A stretch of 64,000 nt of DNA from Phragmites australis (taxonomy: Eukaryota > Streptophyta > Magnoliopsida > Poales > Poaceae), in contig NC_084933.1 of the NCBI RefSeq assembly GCF_958298935.1, forward strand, positions 9,283,001 to 9,347,000, in the 5' to 3' direction. Below are positions 21,995 to 33,610 of this stretch, piece after piece. The notes below the pieces were generated by a model. That model made no database searches. It saw only the letters and a list, made by a program, of their open reading frames with translations, and was not told the origin of the DNA. How positions within the stretch are numbered: position 1 is the first letter of the stretch; each line of letters begins with the position of its first letter. A program made the translations under genes and the position numbers.

Positions 21995-24857
21995 CCGTCA
22001 CAACCCAAATTTGTGCATTTTCATTTTAACATACATTTCATAAGCATTTATGAGCATTTGGATGAATTATGTGCATGTTTGAATTGGTTTGAATTCAAAT
22101 TGAATTAAAAAGAGAAAATCACATGAAATGATAAAAATACTAATAAATGGAGCATTACAAAGGAACTCACTTTTTCACCAAATAACCTAGGGTTGGAAAT
22201 AATTTTATAAATTACTAAAACACATGATAGGAATATTAGTGATTTTTTTCAGATTTTTCAGAATTTATTGGGGGCCTTAAAAAATTCTAGAATTTATAAA
22301 AATAGCCTTTTGGAGAATTTTAATTTGAATTCTACATGGGCTATTGAGGTGAATCCTTTTCAAAAGGGATCTTCATGATTTATAACCTCATAGGAGCCTC
22401 AAAAAAATATTTCAAGAATGTTTGGGGTGTCTAGTACCACTCTGTGACCAAAAAGAGACAGGGAGAGCAAAATGGAGCTTCTCTTCTTTGTTTGGTGGGG
22501 TGCCGCATGTCATTGGCCGTTCCTCTCCTTCTCGTTGCCTGGACAAAGCCGAGTCACCGTGTGGACACCATGGCCTGGCCACCGCCCACGCCAGCCAACC
22601 ATAGCCTTGCGCCATCAGTCTTATCCTCTCCTAGCCTCCCCTCTCTCTCTCTACCTTCAGTCTCTCCCTCCCATTTCCGTCTGTCAAGCCGCACACAGTG
22701 ACCGAGCAGAGTGCTGCCGCCTGATTATGAGATGCCAAGGATCTGTGATGGTCATGCCATGAGGAGCTGGGAGGAGGATAGCAGGGGCCACCTCTAGCAT
22801 TTCCTCGTGCGATATCGCCATCTCCTGCCCGACCGAGCACTCTGTAGAATCTCTCCAATTTAATAGCAAGGTGAGCTGCATAGTCTCCCTTAGGGTCTTT
22901 CGTGCGCACCGCCTAGGGTCTGGCCCGACGCCAACATGGAGGCCTTCGCACGCCGTGCGTCATCACCTTTATGTTCGCATCGCCGGCCATGCTCTTGCCG
23001 ACCCACCACCCAGGAACCCCGCCATCAAGTTCGTGTTGATGGGCTCAAACTGGTGCTACTGACCACTTGACGGGTTTGTCCACTGTTCACCACCGGTTGG
23101 CCTGCACAGTGCTGCCGCCATGGTCGGCACTGTGCTACTAGGGCAGTCAAAGTGGTTGACCTGGCGCAATGGCCTTGGTCCCACATTATTTCTCTGCGGC
23201 TAGTCCCCCTCCCATGATGTAAAAAGGAAATGGCAATAGATTATTATGATAAATAAGAAAATGAGGCAATCAATTATTTGTATATTGTTAAATTGGCTAA
23301 AACAATGTAAAATAAATATAAAATTCATTTTTCTCCAAGAATTGTAAAATATTTTTTTTAGCTTTGTATGATAATAACAGTATAATAATATTGGTGGTCA
23401 TGTAAATTGCTTTTTAATTTATGTATTGAATTAGTTGTGTTTAATCTTTATAATTCACTATTAAATCATGGTTTGTCTAAAATTAGTTAATCTAGTTATA
23501 TTAATATGTTTATTATCACATTGTTAGCTTCTAAAAAATGTACAGAAAATAATAAAAATAATATAGGGATGATACCACTTCTAAAAATCCTTATTAGAGT
23601 ATCCCTACACATGAAAAATAATGAATGCCATGTTATGTGTTTTCTTAATGTCAACTTCGTTAAATGGGCATGATTCATTTTATTTAGTCCTTTTGGATAG
23701 TGCCTTGCCTTTTCATTTATACCATGAGCATGTGTGCATTACTTTACATGATTCCCGTTTTATCATGTCCATTACTAAGTGCACTACCTCATGTAAATTT
23801 TCATGGCATTTGGATCACTTCTCATACCATTTCATTCATGCTCCTCACATTGCATGCGCTCTTTCTTTAGAGAACGAAGATCGGAGAAAAACACAAGCAC
23901 GATCGAGGGTGATCCGAAGTGTGTTGCTATTTATTGTGAAGGCAAGCAAACATCTATGCATACTTCACCCTTACTTTGGATCATTGTTGTTTAATTTTGA
24001 TAAATTATCGCTATATGTATGTTATGCATGTTTAGCGAGTCAATGTCGGGGTTATGTGTACAACCTATCATGTTGCATTTGTCTCTACCTTAACATTGGG
24101 TATATCTTGAACCATTGTAACCCGGGGTATCATCATGTAATTTTCCAACTTAAAATGAATGTGTTGTTCATCCATTGTTCACTAGCTTTAGGGTTTCATT
24201 GTGTTTCACTAAGTTAATCATGAAGGGTCAATGAGTTTGTGAGAATAATATGAGATTTGGATGGGTATTAGGGATGGCTCAGGATTGGAGTCTCAGTTGT
24301 CATACACCCACCTAGGTCATTTAGGCACCGATAGTTGGTGCCATTTGCTTAAGTATTTTCTGTACTTCCACATATTCAATAAATGTATGAATGTGTTGAT
24401 TATCTCATTGCATACCGATGTTTAACACATGACTCCATAACGTGTGGGTGGAAAAGGAGTTGTGTATGTGTGGAATAGTATAAAGGAACGAGGGACGTAG
24501 TGTGTCTCACACACACATGAGCGTGTCATAATCACACCAAATTAATCGCCTTCCATACACATACATGTTGCAAGCGTGGTGAAGCATTTGCATTGAATGT
24601 GCGACCATTGCATAAATGCTCCAGAATACTTACATGAATGCTTTGCATAAGAACTTAAGCACTTTGACATTGCATGAGAGCTAGGAATATCAACCTTTCG
24701 CATGCGTATAGTACTTGAGCGTCATCAAATGTTTACCCTTCGCATGCGTATACCTTGCATAAACTCTCTGGTGTATAAATGTTCCTCATGAGCATATTTC
24801 ATAATGCATTGAAGCGTTTAATTTCTGCATGCATGCATGGCATAAAAATGAGGCTAA
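21995..24857 (+). mobile_element. Long gypsy-type LTR G1 (limits approximate)
   Basis: Starts near 21995 with CGTCACAACCC (relatives: TGTCACAACCC). It has an AT-rich head and a GC-rich, promoter-like section at 22420-23200. A tail shares blocks with G2 (29432-31581), such as gcattgcatg-type text followed by TCTTTAGAGAACGAAGATCGG at 23860-23890, matching 30985-31010. The element TTCGCATGCGTATA appears twice (near 24695 and 24735). No coding domain seen. It may be a solo LTR or part of a truncated element. Confidence 0.55.
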
Positions 24858-24911
24858 TGTCAAAGGACTCGCCACCGAAGCCGGGTCAAAGCATAAGGGC
24901 TCCCTCCCTAA

Positions 24912-25498
24912 AAGTAGGGCTCAAAATTGGACCCGTGGGTTTGGGTACCCACGGGATATAGGCCCGATGGGTTCGGGTTTGGGCCCAAATTTTCTCCCAT
25001 GGGTCTGGCAAGTCGGGTGTCTACGGGTTGCCAAATGATCCTGTGTAAATTGGAAATCGAAGGCACTATAGTGCCACATGGAGCCACGGATGCACGGTCA
25101 CATGGTCGCAGACTCACACATCACAGGCTTACAACCACCCACAGACCCACTCCCGGCCACCCACAGACCCTCACTGCCACGCCACCATGCTCGCCACCGG
25201 CCACGCTCCGGCCAAGCCTACCAGCCAAGAAGCCCCCAAACGAATTACACTCCTATTGCTAAGCCTTCTACTGCCCTTCCCAGCCCAACGATTCCGCTGC
25301 TCGCCGCTAGTAAGAGCAGGCCGTGCTAGCCTCTCCTGTCACTTGAACCCAACGGGCCTCAATGGGTGCGGGTTCGAGTGCCAGTTTTCAGCTGTTTGGT
25401 AATTCGGGTTTGGGTCAGGTTAGGGTTGTTAGGTTTTGGGTTGGGTATGGTTTTGCTCCACCCGGACCTGACCTGACCCATTGCCAGCCATACCTAGA
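24912..25498. mobile_element. Probable non-autonomous hAT-like element
   Basis: A GC-rich block of about 585 bases interrupts a repeated text (GAAGCATAAGGGCTCCC occurs on both sides). The left end is TAGGGCTCAAAATTGGACC. The right end, on the minus strand, is TAGGTATGGCTGGCAATGGG, followed by repeats of GGGT(C/T)(A/G)GGT type near both ends. Such ends resemble plant hAT-type MITEs. I could not identify a clear 8-base target duplication, so the call is tentative. Confidence 0.4.
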
Positions 25499-25759
25499 AG
25501 CCTAAGGATGGGTCGAAGCATAAGGGCTCCCCGCTGAGAAGTATAAGGACTCCTCAGGTTTAAAATCTAAGGACTTGCCGACGAAGCTGGACCAAAGTCT
25601 AAGGACTCCCCACAATGAGAGTTCGTTGTGCTTTGCTTACCTCGCAAACAATACAAGGGTCCGGTAGCAGGCCAACATGGAATAAAAATGAAATTGGTAG
25701 GATTTCTAAGGACTATCGTCATAAGCTTTTCATTTTCGGGCGAGCGAATAGTTACACCA

Positions 25760-26190
25760 AGTTAGGGTGAACCACCTCCATGGATCGAGCTCCTTTCAGC
25801 TTCAGCAATAGTCTCTCCTCGTAGAGGTGCAACCTCCACGAATTGAGCTTTGCTTCAGCATTAGTCTCTCTGTGTCAATGTTCAACCTCCACAGATCGAG
25901 ATCCTTTCTACTTTGTCAATAGCCTCTCCACATTGAGGTTTCGCCTCTGCAGATCGAGCTCCATTCGACGATAGTCTCTCTGTGTCAAGGTTCCACCTCC
26001 ATGGATCGAGCTCTTGTATGCTTCAGCGATAGCCTCTCCACGTCGAGGGTCAACCTCCATAGATCGAGCTCCTTTCTGCTTCAATGTCAGTCTCTCTATG
26101 TTGAGATTCGGCCTCCATGGATCAAGCTCCACTTTAGCTCCAATCTCTTTGCATCAAGGTTCAACCTTCACATATTGAGCTCCTTCTGGC
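25760..26190. repeat. Minisatellite, unit ~52-58 bases, about 7-8 copies
   Basis: Each unit contains TCTCTCCAC-TCGAGGTTCAACCTCCA-GATCGAGCTCCTTTC-CTTCAGCAATA in diverged form. The GTCTCTC/GCCTCTC starts fall at 25811, 25864, 25922, 25974, 26032, 26090 and 26143, giving spacings of 53, 58, 52, 58, 58 and 53. Spacing alternates near these two values, so some pairs may be a higher-order dimer. Frames across it are repeats, not protein genes. Confidence 0.85.
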
Positions 26191-26239
26191 TTTATTTACT
26201 TTGACTCTGCTTGACTTTGTAGCCACCAGAGAGTGTCGA

Positions 26240-27800
26240 AGGGACTACAACTTCCTTGGCTTCATCGGACACTACCAACAATGCTGGACAACAAACATAT
26301 CTATGCCATCGGCTCCGTCGATGACTTCAACAACATGAGGCTTTGTGGACACGCAGAGTATGCCTGAGAGAGTACAACTCCCTTGACTTCATTCACTTTG
26401 AATCTACTAAGCTTCATCAACCCTAGAGTACAACTCTGTTAAGGCTTCGTTGGCTCCGGGGTATGCCTGAGGGGGTACAACTCCCTTGGCTTCATCAGGC
26501 ATCACCACCATTGACAGCTTTACACCTTTGGTTCCATCGACGACTCCCTCGGCTTTGTCATGCACCGCCGCCACTGCAAGACAGCAGGCATCTCTACCCA
26601 TCCAGCTCCATCGATACTTCAACTCCAACAAGCATCGCCAGGACCAAAGCATGTCTGAGGGAGTACGATTCCGTCGGTTTCATTAAGTATGGTGGATCTC
26701 CTCCTTAAACTCTAACAACGACTTTGACTCCATTCGGCTTCATCGACACTGGAGTACGCCTAAGGGCGTACAAACCCCTCAAGATTTGTCGAGTATGTAG
26801 TACCCCCAAGGGAGTATGAATCCCTCGAGCTCAAGGATCTTCTTCCATTACATCAAACTACATTGACCCAGCGCACGCACACGGGAGTAAGACTCCCTTG
26901 GCTTCGCAGGGCGCCGTGATCCCTAAAGGACAATAGGCAGCTCTATGACTTTGTCTTCATCGATGATTTTGATTCCATCAACCTTTGTCGATAAGAGAGT
27001 ATGCCAGATTCCTTCAGCTTTGTCAAACTTCACAGAAGGACTGTTACACCCCCACCTCAGGCCATCGAGAGATTCGGGTACCATCATTGACTGCCACCAC
27101 CTCCTTAGCATCCTCAAGCCTTCACTAGGCATTGCTCAAGTAATAAGGTTGAAGACGAAGTAGGGGGTAATATTGGGTTTAGCAACCAACACCAGATCAT
27201 TCATCAAATTTAATCGATGGTTTTGAGCAAACGCCTTTGTTGGCTCAAGCCTCTTGGCTCGCCGTATCTTCAACACTTTAGACTTCAAGCGGCCTCGTGC
27301 CTATGACCCGGTCAATGACTTTGACTTTGGCTATTCCTTCAACTTCATTAGGCCTCATCACCACCGAACCGAAGGGAGTATGACTCCCTCAGCTTGAGCA
27401 AGCTCCATCATAGAAATTTCGTCGGATCGGGGGACTCCGTTGATGACCTCGACTTCAGCTACATCAGCGACTTCAACTTTGTGAGGCCTAACCGATACCA
27501 GAGTACACCAGGGGGAGTATGACTCCCTCAACATCGGTAGGCTCTACCTTCGTAGACTCCGTTGGGCCACAAGACTCCACCGAGGACTCCTTCGACTATG
27601 TCAATGACTTCAGCTTCATCAGGTCTCGTTGACACCAGAGTATGACTCCCTCGGCTTTGGTAGGCTCCACCACCAGAGACTCTGCCAGGTCGTGAAACTC
27701 TATCGATGACTTTTAACATCAACAACTTCGACTACACTCGGCCTCATCGACACCAGAGTACATTAGAGGGAGTATGACTCCCTTGGTTTTGTTACTCCAA
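26240..27800. repeat. Dispersed palindrome array GGGAGT-AnG-ACTCCC
   Basis: At least ten copies of a 15-base interrupted palindrome lie 60-250 bases apart (for example near 26812, 26885, 27376, 27510, 27630 and 27770). Many are followed by TCGGCTT and preceded by CACCAGAGTA. More degenerate versions near 26365 and 26465 read GAG(A/G)GAGTACAACTCCCTTG. Between them are TTCATCGAC/TTCGACT-rich fillers. The array lies inside the proposed LTR I. Confidence 0.8.
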
Positions 27801-28309
27801 TAGACTTCGCCTGAAGCCTATTCGTATTGTAGTAGCTCCAGTGAAAAGATTTGGCATCAAGGTTTTAAGATAGGTTAGATTCGCATGATCTACGCACTCT
27901 TTTCCCCAAGCCCTTTTCCCCACTGGGTTTTCGGCTAGAGTTCCAAACAAGGCGTACATGTGTCATGGGTGTCTAGTGTAGATGCTCCAAACCTTGAGAG
28001 GCTAGGGGAAATCTCTAGTTGTATCTGTAGTCGCCTCATGCGAAGGAGCTTGCAGATGAGGAATGAGGGAGTACTATTGGGGGATTGGCCCAATAACCTA
28101 GAGATAGGCCCATGTAAAGAATTGACCTAGTTATATGTATTGGCACAAGTTAAAGTTTTGGCAAGCCACCAAGGGTAAGATGGGGATTCTACCCCCTCTC
28201 TACACATACACACATAAGACCCTAAGGGGGACACAAGCTCCCAAGCTCATTATAGGATCTGCACTCTGAGTTAGACAATAAGTCTTGGGGTAAGATTCCC
28301 GTTAGTTAC

Positions 28310-29431
28310 ATATGGCGTAGTCATACTATGCTTGTCCGCTTTTGAATCAAATGTCCTTCTGTGTAGAGCTATCCAAAATAAGGGACACCTTAGCCCAGGA
28401 GGGGACCTACATAGGCTCCATCTAGCAACAACTTGCCATGGCCCTGGATATGTTCTTGGAAGCCTCATCATAGTCAGCTCTAAGCGAAACATTTGGAGGA
28501 CGCCAGCGCCACCTAGTTAGCCAACCAGGTGACACAGGTCGCCGAAACTTTCAAAGGTTTCTGACCAGCGGTGGCCGACAACATCTCGAGCAAGGCCTGG
28601 GAAGTCACAAAGGAGGCGGTTGCTCGAGTGTTGGTGATCCTGAAGGTGCATCCTCCAGGGGGTGTTTCCTAGGAAAGACGACGAGGAGGCGAACCAACTG
28701 GTAGTGGGCATGTATAGCAAAGGAGTACATATATATGATGACTTCTATGTCATCTCCTTAGAACATTCCATTTCCTGCATTCTAAGATGTGCACTCGATA
28801 TTTTGTTAGAAATTTAGATATTTATCTGAAATGTTTGTATTGGAAATGGGAGCTTCATAGGTGTTGGGTACCGAACATATTAAACAGCTTATCACATTTA
28901 GTCCTAGTCGCCTTTCCCTCAGATTAGCTCATGAGATATCAACCGCTATTTGGGGCATCTATTATGGTCAATCTTAGGTCTGACTTGAGGGGTAAGTGTC
29001 GTATCCTTTGGGAACTAATGGACACTATAAGGAACCTTTTTATACCCCAAGGTCATGACCTAGAACACCATCCCTTCAGTAACGAGTACCTGTTAATTTT
29101 AGTTTTTTGTAGCAAGTACCTGTTAATCCCCTAATTGTCTGTTCGGGAAGAATTTCCAGATAGACAGTCTAAAAGTAAAGAATTAAATAATGTAAAGAAG
29201 TAAAAGGAACTCATATTGTCCTTTAGTCATAGAAAAACTTTTTATAACCTTGGGTGCACATGTGGGTAGGGGTACCTAGATAGCGGCTTACGCTGTTGCC
29301 GGGTGTCACATGCTAAATCTCGTAAACATGTGAGTAAGCATAATCATGCATCATGAACATCATGTTAAATTGTTAAGCTTTTGTTGAGTGCTTGTTATTT
29401 TCGTTAGCGACTTAACTGTTGTTGAGAGTTA
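28310..29431. other. Leader-like sequence and unassigned DNA
   Basis: After a possible primer site (TGGCGTAGTCATAC), 28330-28730 is moderately GC-rich and could be the leader or first ORF of a Tat element, but no gag motif is readable. 28731-29431 is AT-rich; it has a local duplication (AGTACCTGTTAAT at about 29085 and 29117) and nothing else I recognise. Confidence 0.35.
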
Positions 29432-29711
29432 TGTAAACAACCCAGCCTTAGAGTTTTCTTTTAGTTAATGCCCACATAGGAGTAGTGGGTGAATCCATTT
29501 AAAATGGGTTCATCTCGTATTGTAATCATTGCACCAAAATGTTTAGAATTTTCAGAACACAAAAATACCTTTTATGGAGTTGAGAAGAGAAGGAAAAGAG
29601 GATTTGCTGTTTTTAGAAACAAAAGACACTTACACATCCACTTGAACTGGCCGGCCCACCTCCCTCTCCTCCCATACGCTGTTGCAGCGGTACCCCCTCC
29701 CTCACTTTCAA

Positions 29712-29714
<3 letters not shown>

Positions 29715-29775
<61 letters not shown>
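29715..29775. repeat. (CT)n microsatellite, about 30 repeats
   Basis: Uninterrupted CT dinucleotides for about 61 bases, within LTR G2. They create a spurious Ser-Leu repeat frame. Confidence 0.98.
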
Positions 29776-29777
<2 letters not shown>

Positions 29778-30344
29778 ACCCCCTCTATCCCAACCAAACA
29801 GTACTAGGGGCAGCAGCAGCTCCTCTCCACTCCTCGCCCCATCTTCCCCAAAAAATCTCCCAAGAACTTGGAATCAAGGTATGCATGTGGTACCATTGCT
29901 TTCCCCACATCTCTAGCTCTCCATCCATCCAAGTATTTCTTGCATGCACGGAGTTTTGACGTCACGCTTCATCTCCCATGTTCTTTGGTTGAGGCAACAA
30001 GGAGCAGCAGCTTGTCCCCCTCTTCTCCAAGCTTTCCTTCCGATTTTCTGCCCCAACCGACGGTCAACGACCTTGACAAAAACCTTGTGTAAGTCTCCTA
30101 GGATCCCATGGCGAGAATGCACGTTCTTAGTTCGGTTTTGGATAGGTTTTTGAGCTGTGGCAAAACATCGTTGTGTTCTTGATGTTTTAGAGCCAACATA
30201 AGGATTTTGGAGGGGAGAGAACCTGTGAATCGTGTTCGTTGGTGAGTAGATGAAGTTCAGAATCCATGCATTAGTGGTTATACATGCTTATGTGGGTTGG
30301 GTTGAGACATGCAAGTCGAATCGGTTGACGAATTGTTGAAAAAC

Positions 30345-30840
30345 TCACCTCTACTAGAACCTGGAAGTTCCAGATTCTAGTCTGGAAGTTCCGGGTCAAA
30401 GCGAGTTAAAACATCCCGAGAACCCCTACCCAGAAGCTCTGGGTTATTGCATTTTAGCCAAACCAAGAGCCCCCTGTTTGGAACCCCACTCAGACTTTTT
30501 GAGCACCTGGAAGTTTAGACTTCAATCTGGAATTTCTGGATTAAATAGAACTTGCCAACCCGAGAACCCCTATTCAGAGCCACACCCGGATGTTCTGGCT
30601 CAACCCAAAAGTTCCAAGCTTAATCCGGAATTTCTGGTTTAATCCAATTTTCGCAACCTAAGGACCCTTGCCCGGAAGATAGTCTAGAGGTTCTGACCAC
30701 TCGAATGTTCTGACCTTGACCCAAAACTTCTGAGTCAATCAAAAGTTGCAACCTGAGGACCCCTGTTTGGAGTATGAATTGAAATTTCCGACAACCCAGA
30801 AGTTCTGACCTAAATCCAAAACTTCCGGATTTCAATCAGA
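30345..30840. repeat. Degenerate array of CCGGAAGTTCCGG-like motifs in G2
   Basis: About a dozen diverged units, such as CCTGGAAGTTCCAGA, TCTGGAAGTTCCGGG, CCCAGAAGCTCTGGG, TCCGGAATTTCTGG and AACTTCCGGATTT, lie 15-40 bases apart. GGAA and TTCC arms face each other. Intervening text AACCCGAGGACCCCTGTTTGG-like recurs about every 100 bases. Confidence 0.75.
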
Positions 30841-31581
30841 ATGTTAGACGATACTTGGATCAGATACTTCGTTGTTCTATCACATGTCCTTGCACACTTA
30901 GCTTGTTGTACTGCATCCTCATGCTTTATGCATCTTGTAGCATACCTCATTGCACCTCATTCATGCTCATCGTATTGCATGTGCTTTTCTCTAGAGAACG
31001 AAGGACTGGAGCATGACGCGGGTGCGATCGGGGGCGGTCCAAAATTTGTTGCTGTGAATTGTGGTAAGAATCTAAGCATATTCTACCTTATACTTTGGAT
31101 CACGTGGAGTCTTCTCTAGTTTTATGGTTAGAACCTATGTTGATGCATCTCCTACCTAAAAAGTTATCCACGATGCTTAGAAATAGGTCACCGATAGAAG
31201 TCGAGCTATGGCTCAACCATCATTCGCGAGCTTAGGGCTTATTAATGTTCACAAAGATAATGATGATGTTGGTTTATATGAGCTGTGAGGATGAAACGAG
31301 AAGTGGGCGGAGCTAATGGTAGGTCGTGGAGGAACCTGGATGCCATAGACCGCTTGCATCGATTAAGCATCGTCTATTGTTGCAATTGGATTTAGCACTT
31401 TTCTGTACTTCATGTACCTGCATATGGGATGAATGAACTGAATACCTTTATAGTATTGTGGGTATAATAGGCTTGTAGAGGAATCTAGTTTGCTTCGGGA
31501 GTAGTTCTAGATGACCTCCACATTTATAGACGCATGTTCAAACGGTTGTGGCTTATTGAGAAATGTTGTCATGAGCATCCC

Positions 31582-32595
31582 TGTAACACTCTAGTTTCCG
31601 AGATTTTAAAACTTTTTTAAATTTTCCAACTTTAGTGAGTAGCTTGACTAGTAGAGCAGTTTAAAACCTATTTTCATGAACAACCAAGCAACCTTGGTTA
31701 TTATGTTTTGTGCATTGAAAGTTTGGCTAGGAACTAGGTAAATGCATTAGAGTTCTTTTTCTTTTGGACTGAAAAAGGTTTTGAAAATATTTTTACAAAA
31801 TTCAATAGTGGGTAGGTTAAGGATCTTAATGGTTGGAATTAAAAATCCTTGAATTCATCATCTATTACATCCTTAATCATACTTGATCCTTATCTAGTTC
31901 AATCCAAATCTTATCCAAATCCTTGTTTAAAGTCAATCTTTTCTTTTCTTCAAATACTATTCAAATTTCTATACAAAAGCTTCTTTCCTAGAACCGTAGA
32001 TATGCCCTTGGGCCCAGTCCAATCTAATCTCAAGCTCTTGGCTGGCACAAGTCTTCTAGAAGTCCAAATCTGTAAATATTCATGGAGTCCTAAACAACCT
32101 CAAATACCCATGCAGTTTCAGAGTTCAAGACGACCTCTAATACAATTCTTGACAATATCATCGAGAGCTTTGAGTTGCACCTATGGAAGTCCCCTTTTGG
32201 ATAACAGAACTAGGAATTATAGCCCCCAAAATCTATGTTGCACAGATAAGTCTGAGTTGAAACAATTTATCTTGTGACACATGTTTTGAAATCAAGATGG
32301 CGTTTCTAGAAGTTCCGATGAGTACCAAAGTTGTAGATCTTTTCGAGTACTACAAGATAGAGTCCAAAAAAGTCTAATTTGGATTTTGGACGGAAAACAT
32401 ATTATCCTCGGAATATAGGGCTGCCAGAAAAGCAATCGTAACCGACTCGGAATCCAACTCGCACTATATGTCGTGTTGTAGCCGGACTCTGGCCGCCCTT
32501 ATCTCTTCCCCCACACCTTCCTCCATATATGTAGAAGCCTCCAGGTGCCCCTAGCCCTCCTTACACTGCAGTCATGCCTCCCCTTGGCTGCAAGA
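31582..32595 (+). mobile_element. Partial gypsy-type LTR H
   Basis: Starts TGTAACACTCTAGTTTCCG, a Tekay-type LTR start like those at 18498 and 63769. It runs through AT-rich then GC-rich promoter-like sequence with CATATATGTAG near 32524. It has no LTR end: it stops at the target duplication beside the solo LTR at 32601, beyond which lies CACTA sequence, so it was truncated before that insertion. Confidence 0.6.
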
Positions 32596-32600
32596 AGGAG

Positions 32601-33605
32601 TGATACGGGGGCGGCCCGATCTTCTCGGGAAGAGCCGATGATGAAAGATGTGAAGTAAACGATATCGCTAGCTGAACACTCGCACCAATGTACGAACCCT
32701 CAACTCTTCAGAATACGCCCAACACACACCTGTAGATGATCGTCGCGGGACCACAAGTGACGATCACCAAGTCCCTAATTCCCAGCGGAACGACAACTTG
32801 ACCTTGGATTGTAGAACGATAAATAATGATTGCCTAATTCTCTCTCAGCTGTCCTCGCATGAACGCTGGTATGAAAGAACAAGCAATAGCTATGTTTCAA
32901 TTTTATACATAAAGTGGTCTGCCCTCTATGGGTCGGGGACTCTACTATATATACCACCTAAGACTATGGAATCCGAATTGGACTCGTTACAACATAAAAA
33001 AGGAAATCTAAGCTAAGACCAACGTATTATTTTGATGACTGAGATCGACTCGATATGAATTTGGCAATGGGTCTGGATCTGTTGGAAAGGTTATCAAATA
33101 AGCTCTCCAGAGGGTATTTACACAGCCCAATCCGACTTCGTATGAGAGACTTATGGTACTAATCGACGTTTGTTTGGCTGCAATAAACCGAATCTAAGTC
33201 GGCTTCAATCTTTCCTATTTTGCTGCTCCTTGATTGATTCCGTGTAGAACTTGAAAGGAAAGTCTGCAATGCCTTTGGAAAGTGCATGTATAGTTGCATA
33301 TGACCTTTAGACACCTTGTGATAACCTTTTTCTCCCACGCATCACTCAGCTCTTCTTTGTCTATGTGCCAACAAACAATGCAGCTCTTCTTCCTCTTATG
33401 CATCGTATTGATCTGAACACCTAACCATGATTGGGGTAGTATAAAATTCTCCTTAAAATTAATGATATGGTCAGTAAGAAACAAGTTCACCTGATCTTGT
33501 ATTTTCTTGGCACGTGCTCTTGTAATTGGTCAAGTTGGCAACTCGATGCGTATACCATGATCATTAGGTGGCGGTGAAGAATGTGTCGTAAGGTTGTCAT
33601 AATCA
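32601..33605 (-). mobile_element. Solo LTR of the element A family
   Basis: TGATACGGGG ... CATAATCA, flanked by identical AGGAG (32596-32600 and 33606-33610; the match extends to AAGGAG). 1005 bases, no internal sequence. On the minus strand it starts TGATTATGACAACC and carries the coding tail THSSPPPNDHGIRIELPT, then a TGA where relatives have Gly, then PITRARAKKIQDQVNLFLTD. A TATATATAG box is near 32945-32953. Because both ends and the duplication are clean, this copy defines the LTR limits for the family. Confidence 0.93.
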
Positions 33606-33610
33606 AGGAG

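Larger units (their letters stand above)
24858..28309 (+). mobile_element. Long repeat-filled LTR I (Tat-like, limits approximate)
   Basis: From about 24858 (TGTCAAAGGACTCGCCACCG) to 28309 (CCGTTAGTTACA). The 3' part (27860-28309) has typical LTR text: GTACTATTGGGGGATTGGCC, and a terminal section followed by a possible primer site TGGCGTAGTCATAC at 28312. The body holds a minisatellite, a palindrome array and an apparent hAT-like insertion, each listed separately. No open frame has a recognisable domain. The LTR interpretation is an inference from the end sequences. Confidence 0.45.
29432..31581 (+). mobile_element. Gypsy-type LTR G2 (limits approximate)
   Basis: Start proposed at TGTAAACAACCCAGCC (29432). 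It is bounded on the right by the start of LTR H (31582). It shares ordered blocks with G1, including TTTTCTCTAGAGAACGAAGG near 30990 and the section after it, so the two are related. It includes a CT microsatellite and an array of CCGGAA/TTCCGG motifs. No coding potential beyond chance. Confidence 0.55.

Noticed and set aside
29489..29959. 156-codon frame with a Ser-Leu repeat
   Set aside because: Produced by the (CT)n microsatellite; no domain and no other support.
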